A stretch of DNA of 64,000 nucleotides from NCBI GenBank assembly GCA_963693085.1, contig OY856413.1:541460379-541524378 (forward strand). Direction: 5' to 3'. Shown here in pieces: positions 9,914 to 22,270 of this stretch (positions within the stretch are counted from its first letter, which is position 1; the number at the start of each line of letters is the position of its first letter). The notes beneath the pieces were generated by a model. It was given only the letters and a program-made list of their open reading frames with translations. It was not told the origin of the DNA and searched no databases. Source of the DNA: Alisma plantago-aquatica (Eukaryota; Streptophyta; Magnoliopsida; Alismatales; Alismataceae). A program made the position numbers and the translations under genes.

Positions 9914-12900
9914 TGTAAGGACCCTGACCTCCATTTAGGGTTTACCCTGTTTGCTTTGCTTAACCCTGGTGCTTTGTTTGCTTACTAATCACCTTTGGTG
10001 GTGATTAGGGTTTGGTTGTGCCTTGTTGAGAGTTGGAGGGGCTACTTGCAATTAACCCAAGTTTAGGGTTTGTGGGAAAGTTTGTCACCTTATGTGGTGT
10101 TCCTCCCTCTCCTTGCTTCCTCTAGAGTAGAGAGGAAGGTTTAGGCCCGCTGCTTGAGTTCCTTTGGGCTTGGTTGAGCTTGTTGGGCCTTGTGGTGCCT
10201 TGCTTTGGCTTGGTTGGACCTTGTGTCGGGCAAGGGGATGGCTGTGTCGCCCAGGGCTGTGTCGCCCAAGTGTGTCACCCATGACCTTTGACCAAGCTTT
10301 GACCTCGTTTGTGTCACCCCTAGTGGACACTTGGTGCTTGATGCTTGCATGTAGCAATGACCTTAGACATGTGTTTAGGGCTTGCTAGAGTGGTGGCTCG
10401 TGCACTAGGACAAGTGTCCCTAGGTGGATGACACCTTGCTTGGATCTACCTTGTTTTCTCCTCCATTCCCTTCTATATATGTGGTTCCTTTCCCTTGCTA
10501 AGGATTTCTTTAGTTCCTTAGTTTCTTCTCCACCTTGGTGCACGACACACTCCCTTTCTTGCAAAGTGGTGGTCGATACCCTTGGAGGAGCAAGCTCGGT
10601 GGCCGATATCCTTGGAGACTCCTTCTTCCTTGCTTGGTGGTGCTTGGATCTAGGAGCTTGGAGATTTCATAAGGCGGGTTACATAACTCCAAACCCTAAC
10701 TATACTATCTCCTTCTATGATCTTGTTTATATGTTGTTAGATTAGTATCTTGCTTAAGTATCCATGTTGGTCGATCATTGTGATCTAGGGTTTCTTGGTG
10801 AGCAATACTCCTTTCTCTCCTTAGTTTAGAGGAGTGAGCTTGAGCTCCTAGTATCGTGAGTAACACCCCTCTCTCTTAGTTGATTGAGGTGAGCTTGTGT
10901 TCTAGTTGCTTGAGCAACACCCTCCTCTCACCATGGACTAGAAAGGTGAGCTTGGTGATAGTTGTGAACCTTCTAGGGTTGTTCCTTGTATTGGTCGTTT
11001 GGTGATAGATGATGTGCAAGACCCCTCTTTCTTAGTTGATTGAGGTGAGCCATCTCCTTGATCCTTTATGGTTTGGTGCCCTTGTGCTTGAGGTTGATGA
11101 TGAGCTTGGGGAGGTGCTGCCCAACAGTCTTCTTGACCTAGACCCTTGGACGACATGTTGTAGTGGTGTTGGACAATACCTTGGCTTCTTGAATCTATTT
11201 GTGACGGGCGTCACTCCATACTTCATGAACTGCCCGATACCCTTCCTTTGGTTTGACCTTGGATGACACACCTTGAGGTTGTGACGGGCGTCACACCACC
11301 ACTCTGCCTTGTGTCGACTGATAGGCCACGCGTTAGTTGGCTGGACGATAGGTCCCTTGGTGGTAGTTTGAGTTACACACCTGATCTAGACGCTGCTGGT
11401 TGTTGTGGTACTCTTGAGATAGGCGTGGCTACTAGTGCTGTGATGGGTGTTGCGCGTTGCTTTGCTGCCCGACACAGGCGTTGCCCGATAGGCTTGGGTG
11501 CATGATACCCTGTTGTATGGTAAGTACCTTGAGTCGACGCTGCATTGCAGGATGCCCTTCTTGTGTCGGCCGTTATGAGTGGGGGGATAGGGTGAGCCCT
11601 GCCCGATACAGCTTATAGTGAGGGTTTGTGATGCTTTAGTGAGGGTTCTTCCCCCACATATAAATCGATATACTGAATGGTAATTACTATAGTAAATCTT
11701 ATTTATGTAATGCGCATATCTTTACACATGAATATCTAGATAAAGCTGAGGTAATGATAAAGCATGTAGAATGCCTTGCTTCGTGATGTGCCTTGTGCTT
11801 ATGATCATAAGTTGAAGTATGATTGATTTAGTATAAAATCATTAATGTCACCCTATACTGATAGCATGGTCATTCTATTAAAGCCCATGATTGTTGTTAC
11901 TAACCATGCAGGTGATGCATAGCCAATTAAAAGGGCTATGAGGTATATGTATATGTTGAGTAACTCTGTTGTGATTGTTACTCTGGATGTTGAAATAATC
12001 TGTATAATGTACATGACTACAGCACGGGGGATTGCTACCCCATGATGATGATGTAAGCCTTGAGAGGCAGTGTCACTATGTTATGAGGGATTGAAATCCC
12101 ATGGTATGTGGTGATCCTTGAGATGGATCTGGATGATTGGCAAGAGGCCAAGTGATAACATGTACTGTTGGATCCTTGTGATGGATCAGGATGATGTGAT
12201 TACAATAAAATCATAATGTTGACTTTTATGTTGTTTATTTCCTGTCTAGCCTGCATGTTATACAACTTGTTTGAATCTTGCAATCCATATAAAAGATACT
12301 AATTAATCACAATGGAATATATCATGTAGTTTCCCTGGCCATAGATCCATCATCGTCAGGAATTTTTGAAGGTGAAACGAGTTCTCCTGCAGGTTAACCC
12401 GGAGCGCATATTGTTGAATATGTGAGATTACTCCTAGCCTAAAGTGAGGAGGTAAGAGTGCAACTTCGGTTGTAGACTCCAGGGTGCGGATTCAGGCCCG
12501 TAGCCCAAGTGTGATAAGAGCATGGTGAATAGGCCCATGGCTCAGGATATGTGATATGGGAGCATGAATGCATTCATGGCTCAGAGCACAGTGAACAGGC
12601 CCATGGCTCAGTTTCACTAGCACCGAGACCTGTACCGAGGCGGGCTAGGCAGAGGGTAGCTTGACCCTATGGATGAGGCCACTTCAGCATGAGACTACGG
12701 TCCTGCTTGTGTTGTACTCGTGCACTGACCACGAGGTGGGAGGTCGTGGAGTCCGGCTCTTCCATTGACCTTGTATGGCACCGGCTCCGGGTTTCGCACC
12801 CGTCGGTTGGATTTGAGTGGTACGTCTCACTTCCTCATGGCATAATAATATGTAATCTAGCCGTATAGTATTTACTGCTTAATGCAAAACACAGAACATT

Positions 12901-13677
12901 GGTTGAGGCCTTCTTTGTGTAGTTAATCTTGTTATATCTTACAGTTTCTTATATGTTTCTCATATGTGGTAATACCTTATATATATCTTATCTTGTTAAT
13001 CATGTTCCATAAAGAAATACTTGAGTACATCTAGTAAGCTTGTTAAGTATGAACAGCTATATTTTATAACTTCTCTCGTTATACTTCTTATCAGTTATCT
13101 GCTTTATCTTTATGAGGTTCTGTAGTTTTGGCGGGGAGTTATGTTTCTCGTTGGGACTGTGTGTCTCACCTCGCTGGTTTACACCCTTTTTAGGTGGTCG
13201 AGCTAGTCGTGGTGGTGGTGATGGAGTTGCGGCCGAGCAGCAAGAAGAGCAGTAGAAGGCAAGCGGTGGATATGCTGCTATTTTGGATGTTTTGTAGTAG
13301 AGTCTTAGAGTCATCCCTGTACTCTCAGGTCCTTGGAGGTGTTTTGACGTTGTTTCACGATGTATAGATGTTGATGTTTTGTATATCCTGCTGTTGGCCG
13401 GATATGGGCCTTTATGTACATATAAACAGGTGATGGACTCATGTGATGACAAAACAGTTGTTGCTCTAAGCTGTGGACACGTATCATGGCTTGTATATGT
13501 TTATATAACCTGTTTCTTTGCAGGATATGGACTGGAATGTAATAGTTTCTCAATTTATCCGCTTTCCACATTCGATTTTAATTAACCTGCATTGTTGATC
13601 ATCTGTGGTTATGGTGATTTCTTAATGTTTTCGCGTAACACCTTGTTGTCTGTGTTATAGTGGGATGTGTTGCCACA
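9914..13677 (+). mobile_element. TK2 5' LTR (3764 bp)
   Basis: Runs from TGTAAGGACCC to GTTGCCACA, five bases before a PBS, and is matched along its whole length by 18509-22270. U3 is short (about 560 bp to the TATA box at 10474), leaving over 3 kb of R-U5, typical of large Tekay LTRs. It contains the palindromes GTGACGGGCGTCAC (11201-11214 and 11281-11294) and repeated TGTGTCGCCC motifs in U3. I see no conserved coding capacity. Confidence 0.93.
10474..10480 (+). promoter_or_regulatory. TATA box of the TK2 5' LTR
   Basis: CCCTTCTATATATGTG context, conserved at the same offset (about 560 bp from the LTR start) in the 3' LTR (19068-19074) and in TK1 (2747-2753, minus). The conservation and offset fit a U3/R promoter. 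Confidence 0.6.
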
Positions 13678-13682
13678 AGTTT

Positions 13683-13697
13683 TGGTATCAGAGCTCT
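13683..13697 (+). other. TK2 primer binding site (initiator Met tRNA)
   Basis: TGGTATCAGAGCTCT, five bases after the LTR terminus at 13677, a match to the initiator-Met PBS of chromoviruses. An identical site follows the second LTR at 22276. Confidence 0.92.
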
Positions 13698-13802
13698 AGC
13701 TTCGCTGAGTCTACAGGGATTTAGGATTAGGTTGTGTTCGTTCTTATGAATTTTCAAGATTTTCCTACAATCATCTTCTGCCTCAACGGAAGAAAAGCCA
13801 AG

Positions 13803-14999
13803 ATGTCTAGAAACCATGAAGAACATGCTGCTGAGCACAGCAATGTTGCATCTGTTGATGGAGCTGTAGGGCAGGCACATGAAGATCGAGTTCCTGAGGT
13901 CCCCCAACCTGACCCAGCCATTCTTGAACATCCTGCCTATCAACATCTTATGGGGTAGATGATGGCTACAATGAATCTCATGGTTGAGCGATTCTCAGTG
14001 CCTTCTCCGAGAGCACAGGCTCCCCATGGAGAAGCATCGGGTATTGGGAAGACCTTTGAGTAGCTTCGCCGAGTCGGAGCTTCGGAGTATGCTGGAACGG
14101 CTGATCCAGCGGATGCAGATATGTGGCTGACAAGTCTTGAGAAGGCTTTCCGGATCCTCGACATCCCCAAAGCAGATAAAGTAAAGCATGTTGTCTACCT
14201 TGTGAGAGGTAGTGCTGGTCACTGGTGGACCATCGAGGAGGAGAAGCATCCTGGTGAGGTGATCGGTTGGGAAGTTTTTCAGCATGAGTTCATCAGCAGA
14301 TACTTCCCAAAGACGTATCTGGATGAGAAGATCAGTCAGTTTGAGAGCCTGCGACAAGGAACGATGAACATCACCAAGTATGAGGTCAAGTTCATGGATC
14401 TGTTGAGGTTTTGTCCTCACATGGCGGCGACAGACGAAGAGCGGATCAGACGTTTTGAGAAAGGTGTGAGTTCTAAGCTGACAACACCTGTGTCTGCGTT
14501 GGAGAACCGAGAGCGGTTTGCTACGTTTGTGGAATCTGTTAGAAGGATCGAACGATCAGTAAGGGAGAAGAGAGAGTCTATGGCTAAGAAGAGACATGCT
14601 CAGTTCCAGGGACAGAGGTTTGGAGGCTTCAAGAAGCCAAGGTTTGCTGCACTGTCAGTAATGAGAGGTTCCAGTGTATCGTCTCAGTGGTCTCCGAGTA
14701 AGGGAAGAGGTTATGTTTTTTCACCATCAAAGGCATACAGTACAGCCTCTGTGGCAGTGACAGGGCCAGCTAGGCCACGGTTTGAGGACAGGTCATGCCA
14801 TCTTTGTGGACAGATTGGGCATTTTAGGCTCAATTGCCCGAATAGAGATGTTGAAGTGACGCAGCAGCTGAGGCAGAATCCACAAGGGTTAGATAGAAAA
14901 CAGCCTAGTGGTAGTAGAGGGCGAGGACGCGGTCAAGCGTCGCAAGCAGGATCATCTGCTCAAGGTATAAGAGGATGTGGACAGCAAGCAACGGCTTGA
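13803..14999 (+). pseudogene. TK2 gag
   Basis: ATG at 13803 gives MSRNHEEHAAEHSNVASVDG. Stops follow at about 13956 (GGG TAG ATG) and 14059 (GAG TAG CTT), after which 293 codons are open to 14999. That part has the gag core (FRILDIPKADKVKHVVYLVR, YEVKFMDLLRFCPHMA) and the CCHC knuckle CHLCGQIGHFRLNC at 14796-14837, then an RG/GQ-rich tail. The closing TGA at 14997 replaces a CGA that is intact in the second copy at 23589. Gag and pol were therefore one ORF in the ancestor. Confidence 0.9.
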
Positions 15000-15677
15000 T
15001 TCTATGCTATGAGTCAGCCGAAGGCGATAGTCAACCCATGAGTGGTGACAGGTCAGATGGAGTTATTTCATTCTGATATGTTTTCTTCTTGCTTTATATT
15101 TGTCCTGGTTGACCCAGGTGCTACACACTCTTTTATCGCCTATAGTATGCTTGAGAACTGTCGTTTACCTGTTTGTTGTAAGAAGGATGGCTTGTTGTTA
15201 GAAACCCCTCTTGCGGGTTCCTTGATGCTTCGAGAAGAGTGTCCATCTTGTGTCTTATCTTTCTCGGGACACAGCATCCAAGTGGATCTAATACCACTTG
15301 ATATGCATGGTTTTGATGTTATCCTTGGGATGGATACTTTAGAGAAGTATAAGGTGGTTTTGGACTGTGGTTCCAAACAGGCTGTGTTTGATGATGCTGG
15401 AGAGAAGTGGATCTTCCAAGGATATAGGAAGATTCTTCCGACGTGTCTGGTATCAGCTATGGTGGCAGAGAAGTTGCTACGACAGGGATGTGAGGAGTTC
15501 TTAGCTCACGTTGTGGATACCATTGTGGATACCAAGGCGAAAGGTCTTAGCCTTGAAGGGGTGTCAGTTGTCCGAGAGTTTACCGATGTGTTTCCTGATG
15601 AGTTTCTTGGTGTTTCTCCACCCCGAGAGATTGATTTTGAGATCAATCTAGTCCCAGGTACGCAGCCAATTGTGTAG
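15000..15677 (+). pseudogene. TK2 aspartic protease region
   Basis: Contains VDPGATHSFIAYSMLENC and FDVILGMDTLEKYKVVLDC, as in TK1. A TGA near 15040 replaces CGA of the second copy, and a TAG ends the segment at 15677, just before RT. It continues in register from gag and into the RT N-terminus. Confidence 0.86.
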
Positions 15678-15689
15678 ACACCGTACAGG

Positions 15690-16920
15690 ATGGCTCCAAT
15701 AGAGATGGCAGAGCTTAAGAAGCATTTGCAAGATTTGTTGGAGAAAGGTTTTATCCGACCAAGTACGTCGCCTTGGGGTGCTCCAGTGTTGTTCGTGAAA
15801 AAGAAGGATGGATCGATGCGGCTGTGTATAGATTACCGGCAGTTGAACAAGGTTACGATCAAGAACAAGTACCCGTTACCGAGGATAGATGATCTGTTCG
15901 ATCAGTTGCGTGGTGCTACAGTGTTTTCAAAGATCGATCTACGATCCGGTTATCATCAGTTGAGGATTAAGGCGGATGACATACCAAAGTCAATTTTCGG
16001 ATGAGGTATGGTCACTTCAAGTTTGTGGTTATGCCGTTTGGGCTAACCAATGCACCTGCTGCTTTCATGGACTTGATGAACAGAGTGTTCCGTCTGTTCC
16101 TAGATCAGTTTGTGGTAGTCTTTATAGATGACATCTTGATCTACAGTCAGGACAGGCAAGAGCATGAGCAACATCTTCGATGAGCGTTGACTCTTCTTCG
16201 CCAACATCAGTTGTATGCCAAATTCAGTAAGTGTGAGTTCTGGTTAGAAGAAGTGACTTTCTTGGGTCATGTGATATCTGCAGAAGGAGTCAAAGTAGAC
16301 CCAAAGAAGGTAGAGTCCGTTGTAGATTGGGAGCAACTGAAGACGCTGACAAAAGTTCATAGTTTTTTGGGTTTAGCAGGATACTACCGGAGGTTTATCA
16401 AGGACTTCAATGCGATTGTGTTGCCGATGACGAAGTTGACAAGAAAAGATGTACCTTTTGTCTGGGATAATCATTGCCAGCAAGCTTTCCAGAGTTTGAA
16501 GGAGAAACTGACCAGTGCTCCGGTGTTGATCCTGCCAGAGGCTGGGAAGGGCTATGTTGTTTTCTGTGATGCTTCCAAGAAAGGTTTAGGTTGTGTGATG
16601 ATGCAGGAAGATCATGTGGTTTCTTTTGCTTCACGACATCTTAAGAAACACGAGGAGAACTATCTGACTCATGACTTGGAGTTGGCAGCAGTGGTTCATG
16701 CGTTAAGATTTGGAGACACTATCTGTATGGGGAAGTGTGTTAGATCTTTTCGGATCATAAGAATCTGAAGTATATCTTTTTGCAGCATGAGTTGAACATG
16801 CGACAGCGCTGATGGATGGAGTTGATCAATGATTACGAATGCAACATCGAGTACCATCCTGGTAAGGCGAATGTGGTGGCTGATGCACTTAGCCGAAAGT
16901 CTTCTCTTTCTTCAAAGAAG
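15690..16920 (+). pseudogene. TK2 reverse transcriptase and RNase H
   Basis: RT N-terminus ([32 protein letters not shown]), [20 protein letters not shown], catalytic FIDD at 16121-16132, [13 protein letters not shown], and RNase [16 protein letters not shown]. One base is missing near 15998 and another near 16705 compared with TK1, each shifting the frame. Stops also occur at about 16182 and 16810. The domains are complete in length but cannot be translated as one protein. Confidence 0.9.
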
Positions 16921-18498
16921 GCATAGTTGAGTTCTCGGGTATGCCATAGGCGGGATATGTTTGTTTCCTTGTGGCAGATGAATGTACAGATGGAAGTTTC
17001 TTTGTTAACTGGACTTTTAGCACAGATGCAAGTTAAGCTTATGCTGAGACAGTAGATCAAAGATGCACAGCAGATAGATGATGCGGTACAGTTGATCCGA
17101 TCAGAGTTCGGCAGCAAAAAACGTGATGGGTTCCATGAGTCCGAGGATGGGCTAGTGTGCTATCGTGATAGGATGGTGGTTCCCAATGTTGATGATCTGA
17201 GGGAGTTAGTGCTCGAGGAAGCACACACATCAGTGTATGCTATGCATCCAGGAGTCACCAAGATGTATCATGGTCTGAAGGACTTGTATTGGTGGCCCGG
17301 CTTGAAGAAAGATATAGCCAAGTTCGTGGCTAGGTGTGTGGTATGTCAGCAAGTCAAGGTTGAGCATCAGAAACCAACAGGTGTGTTGCAGCCCCTTCCA
17401 ATACCGCAGTGGAAATGGGATCATATAACCATGGATTTCGTAATTGGTCTACCTAGGACAACTAGGAATCATGATTCCATTTGGGTGATCGTGGACAGAT
17501 TGACGAATTCTTCCCATTTCATACCTGTGAAAATGACATATACAGCCGAGAAGCTCGCTCGAGTGTATGTGGATGAGATAGTGCATTTGCACAGTGTACC
17601 GGCGACGATAGTTTCTGACATAGGTCCTCAGTTCACGAGTCGTTTCTGGGAACAGTTGCACAGAGTGTTGGGAACGTAGTTAAGGTTCAGTACCACCTTC
17701 CACCCACAGACAGATGGACAGTCTGAGAGGACTATTCAGATTTTGGAGGATCTCCTTCGAGCTTGTGTTTTGCAGTTCCTAGGCAGTTGGGATGTACATC
17801 TCAGTTTGATAGAGTTTGCCTACAACAACAGTTATCAGTGAAGCATTGACATGGCTCCTTATGAGGCCTTGTATAGCAAGAAGTGTAGATCTCCTTTGTG
17901 TTGGTATGAGTCTGGTGAGTATCAGTTGTTGGGTCCTGAGTTAGTACAGCAGACAATAGAAAAGATCAAGGTAATACAGCAACAGTTGAAAGCGGCGCCG
18001 GACAGGCAGAAGTCTTATGCAGACAATCATCGACGGCCTTTGGAGTTCTAGGTAGGAGACAAAGTGTATCTTAAAGTCTCGCTGTGGAAAGGTGTGTTGA
18101 GGTTTGGTTGTAAGGGTAAGCTAGCACCCAGGTATATGGGGCCTTACCCAGTCATAACACGTATGGGCAAGGTAGCTTACGAGTTGAAGCTGATGCCATA
18201 GTTGCACATGTTACACCCAATGTTCCATGTCAGTATGCTGAAGAAAAGCCATCCAGATTCAGGAACAGTGATACAGCCAGTTGAGGTTGAGCTTGATTAA
18301 GATGTGACCTATGATAAAGGTCATGTGATGATCCTTGATAGAAGGGTTAAGAAACTTAAGAGGAAAGACCTGGTTCTTGTGAAGGTTCTTTGGTATCATC
18401 GTGGCATTGAGGAAGCCACATGGGAGCTTGAGTAAGAGATGAGGAGGAAGTATCCCTCGCTTTTCTCTTCGGATTTCGGGGAAGAAATCCCTTTGTAG
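16921..18498 (+). pseudogene. TK2 integrase with chromodomain-like C-terminus
   Basis: An open 195-codon block (17092-17679) carries the HHCC finger (HPGVTKMYHGL ... CVVCQQVK) and core (MDFVIGLPRTTRNHDSIWV, VSDIGPQFTSRFWEQL). The middle Asp is present, but VSDRGPQF has become VSDIGPQF. The chromodomain-like tail (KDLVLVKVLWYHRG, EATWELE) ends at the TAG at 18496. At least six stops lie in the C-terminal 270 codons. PPT-like TTTGTAGGGGGTTAGCT follows directly and abuts the 3' LTR. Confidence 0.9.
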
Positions 18499-18508
18499 GG
18501 GGTTAGCT

Positions 18509-21500
18509 TGCAAGGACCCTGACCTCCGTTAGGGTTTACCCTGTTTGCTTTGCTTAACCCTGGTGCTTTGTTTGCTTGCTAATCACCTTTGGTGGTGATT
18601 ACGGTTTGGTTGCGCCTTGTTGAGAGTTGGAGGGGATACTTGCAATTAACCCAAGTTTAGAGTTTGTGGGAAAGTTTGTCACCTTGTGTGGTGTTCCTCC
18701 CTCTCCTTGCTTCCTCTAGAGTAGAGAGGAAGGTTTGGGCCCGTTGCTTGAGTTCCTTTGGGGTTGGTTGAGCTTGTTGGGCCTTGTGGTGCCTTGCTTT
18801 GACTTGGTTGGACCTTGTGTCGGGAAAGGGGGTGGTTGTGTCGCCTAGGGCTGTGTCACCCAAGTGTGTCGCCCATGACCTTTTACCAAGCTTTGACCTC
18901 ATTTGTGTCACCCCTAGTGGACACTTGGTGCTTGATGCTTGCATGTAGCAATGACCTTGGACATGTGTTTAGGGCTTGCTAGAGTAGTGGCTCATGCACT
19001 AGGACAAGTGTCCCTAGGTGGGTGACACCTTGCTTGGATCTACCTTTTTTTCTCCTCCATCCCCTTCTATATATGTGTTTCCTTTCCCTTGATAAGGATT
19101 CCTTTAGTTCCTTAGTTTCTTCTTCACCTTGGTGTACGACACACTCCCTTTCTTGCAAGTTGGTGGCTGATACCCTTGGAGGAGCAAGCTTGGTGGCTGA
19201 TATCCTTGGAGTCCCCTTCTTCCTTGCTTGGTGGTGCTTGGAGCTAGGAGCTTGGAGCTTGCTTAAGGTGGGTTACATAACTCCTAACCCTAACTACACT
19301 ATCTCCTTCTATGATCTTGTTTATATGTTGTTAGATTAGTATCTTGCTTAAGTATCCATGTTGGCCGATCCTTATGATCTAGGGTTTCTTGGTGAGAAAT
19401 ACACCTTTCTCTCCTTGGTTTAGAGGAGTGAGCTTGAGCTCCTAGTATCGTGAGCAACACCCCTCTCTCTTAGTCGATTGAGGTGAGCTTATGTTCTAGT
19501 TGCTTGAGCAACACCCTCCTCTCACCATGGACTAGAAGGGTGAGCTTGGTGATAGTTGTGAACCTTCTAGGGTTGTTCCTTGTGTTGGCCGTTTGGTGAT
19601 AGATGATGTGCAAGACCCCTCTTTCTTAGTTGATTGAGGTGAGCCATCTCCTTGATCCTATAGGGTTTGGTGCCCTTGTGCTTGAGGTTGATGATGAGCT
19701 TGGGGAGGTGCTTCCCGACAGTCTTCTTGACCTAGACCCTTGGACGACATGTTGTAGTGGTGTTGGACGATACCTTGGTTCTTGAATCTGTTTGTGACGG
19801 GCATCACTCCATACTTCATGATCTGCACGATACCCTTCCTTTGGTTTGGCCTTGGACGACACACCTTGAGGTTGTGACGGGTGTCACACCAACACTCTGC
19901 CTTGTGTCGGCCAATAGGCCATGAGTTAGTTGGTTGGACGATAGGTCCCTTAGTGGTAGTTTGAGTTACACACCTGATCTAGACGTTGCTGATTGTCGTT
20001 GTACTCTAGAGATAGGCATGGCTAGTAGTGTTGTGACGGGCGTTGCGTGTTGCTTTGTTGCCCGACATAGGCGTTGCCCGATAGGCTTGGGTGCACGATA
20101 CCCCGTTGCACGGTAAGCACCTTGAGCCGACGATGCGTTGCAGGATGCCCTTCTTGTGTCGATCATTATGAGTTGGGCGATAGGGTGAGCCCTACCCGAT
20201 ACAGCTTATAGTGAGGGTTTGTGATGCTTTAGTGAGGGTTCCGCCCTCCCCATATAAATCGATATACAGAATGGTAATTACTATAGTAAAGTTTGTTTAT
20301 GTAACGTGCATATCTTTACACATGAATATCTGGATAAAGTTGAGGTAATGATAAAGCATGTAGAATGCATTGCTTAGTGATGCGCCTTGTGCTTATGATC
20401 ATAAGTTGAAGTATGATTGATTTAGTATAAAATCATTAATGTCACTCTATACTGATAGCATGGTCATTTTATTAAAGCCCATGATTGTTGTTACTAACCA
20501 TGCAGGTGATGCATAGCCAATTAAAAGGGCTATGAGGTATGTGTATATGTTGAGTAACTCTGCTGTGATTGTTACTCTGGATGTTGAAATAATCTGTATA
20601 ATGTACATGACTACAGCACGGGGAATTGCTACCCCATGATGATGATGTAAGCCTTGAGAGGCAGTGACACTATTTGATGAGGGATTGAAATCCCATGGTA
20701 TGTGGTGATCCTTGAGATGGATCTGGATGATTGGTAAGAGGCCAAGTGATAACATGTACTGTTGGATACTTGTGATGGATCAGGATGATGTGATTACAAT
20801 AAAAGCATAATGTTGACTTTTATGTTGTTTATTTCCTGTCTAGTCTGTATGTTATTCAACTTGGTTGAATCTTGCAATCCATATAAAAGATACTAATTAA
20901 TCATAGTGGAATATATCATGTAGTTGCCCTGGCCATAGATCCGTCATCGTCAGGAATTGGTGATGGTGAAATGGGTTCTCCTGCAGGTTAACCCAGAGCG
21001 CATATTGTTGAATATGTGAGGTTGCTCCTAGCCTAAAGTGAGGAGGTAAGAGTGAAACTTCGGTTGTAGACTCTAGGGTGCAGATTCAAGCCCGTAGCCC
21101 AAGTGTGATAAGAGCATGGTGAACAGGCCCATGGCTCAGGATATGTGATATGGGAGCATGAATGCATTCATGGCTCAGAGCACGGTGAATAGGCTCGTGG
21201 CTCAGTTTCACTAGCGCCGAGACCTGTACTAAGGCGGGCTAGGCAGAGGGTAGCCTGACCCTGTGGCTGAGGCCACTTCAGCATGAGACTGTGGTCTTGC
21301 TTGTGTTGTACTCGTGCACTGACCACAAGGTGGGAGGTTGTGGAGTCCGGATCTTCCATTGACCTTGTATGGCACCGGCTCTGGGTTTCGCATCCATCGG
21401 TTGGATCTGAGCGGTACGGCTCACTTCCTCAAGGCATAATAATACGTAATCCAGCCGTATAGTATTTACTGCTGAAGGAAAAACACGGAACATTGGTTGA

Positions 21501-22270
21501 GGCCTTGCTTGTGTAGTTAATCTTGTTATATATTGCAGTTGCTTATATGTTTCTCATATGTGGTAATACCTTATATATATCTTATTTTGTTAATCATGTT
21601 CCATAAAGAAATACTTGAGTACATCTGGTAAGCTTGCTAAGTATGAACAACTATATTTTATAACTGCTCTCGTTATACTTCTTATCAGTTATCTGCTTTA
21701 TCTTTCTGAGGTTCTGTAGTTTTGGCGGGGAGTTATGTTTCTCGTTGGGACTGTGGGTCTCACCCCGTTGGTTTACACCCTTTTTAGGTGGTCGAGCTAG
21801 TCATGGTGGTGGTCGCAGAGTTGCGGCCGAGCAGCAAGAAGAACAGTAGAAGTCAAGCGGTGGAAATGTTGTTGTTTTGGATGTTTTGTAGTAGAGTCTT
21901 AGAGTCATCCATGTACTCGCAGGTCCTTGGAGGCATTTTGACGTTGTTTCACGATGTATACTGTTGATGTTTTGTATATCCTGTTGTTGGCCGGATATGG
22001 GCCTTTATGTACATATAAACAGGTGATGGACTCATGTGATGACAAAACAGTTGTTGCTCTAAGCTGTGGACACGTATCAAGGCTTGTATATGTTTATATA
22101 ACATGTTTCTTTGCAGGATGTGGACTGGAATGTAATAGTTTCTCAGTTTATCCACTTTCCACATTCGGTTTTAATTAACATGTATTGTTGATAATTTGTG
22201 GTTATGGTGATTTTCGCACGTTTTCGCATAACACCTCGTTGTCTTTGTGATAGTGGGATGTGTTGCCACA
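18509..22270 (+). mobile_element. TK2 second LTR (3762 bp)
   Basis: Same length to within two bases and same termini (TGCAAGGACCC ... GTTGCCACA) as the LTR at 9914, with many scattered substitutions, so not a recent insertion. TATA box at 19068-19074. It is not followed by flanking DNA and a target duplication but by a PBS and a second gag, so here it works as the shared middle LTR of a tandem. Confidence 0.93.

Noticed and set aside
16407..16634. Antisense ORFs over the pol regions (16407, 17230, 17449, 5205, 4177 and others)
   Set aside because: Shadows of the RT and integrase frames, repeated in TK1 and TK2 at the same relative place without independent evidence.
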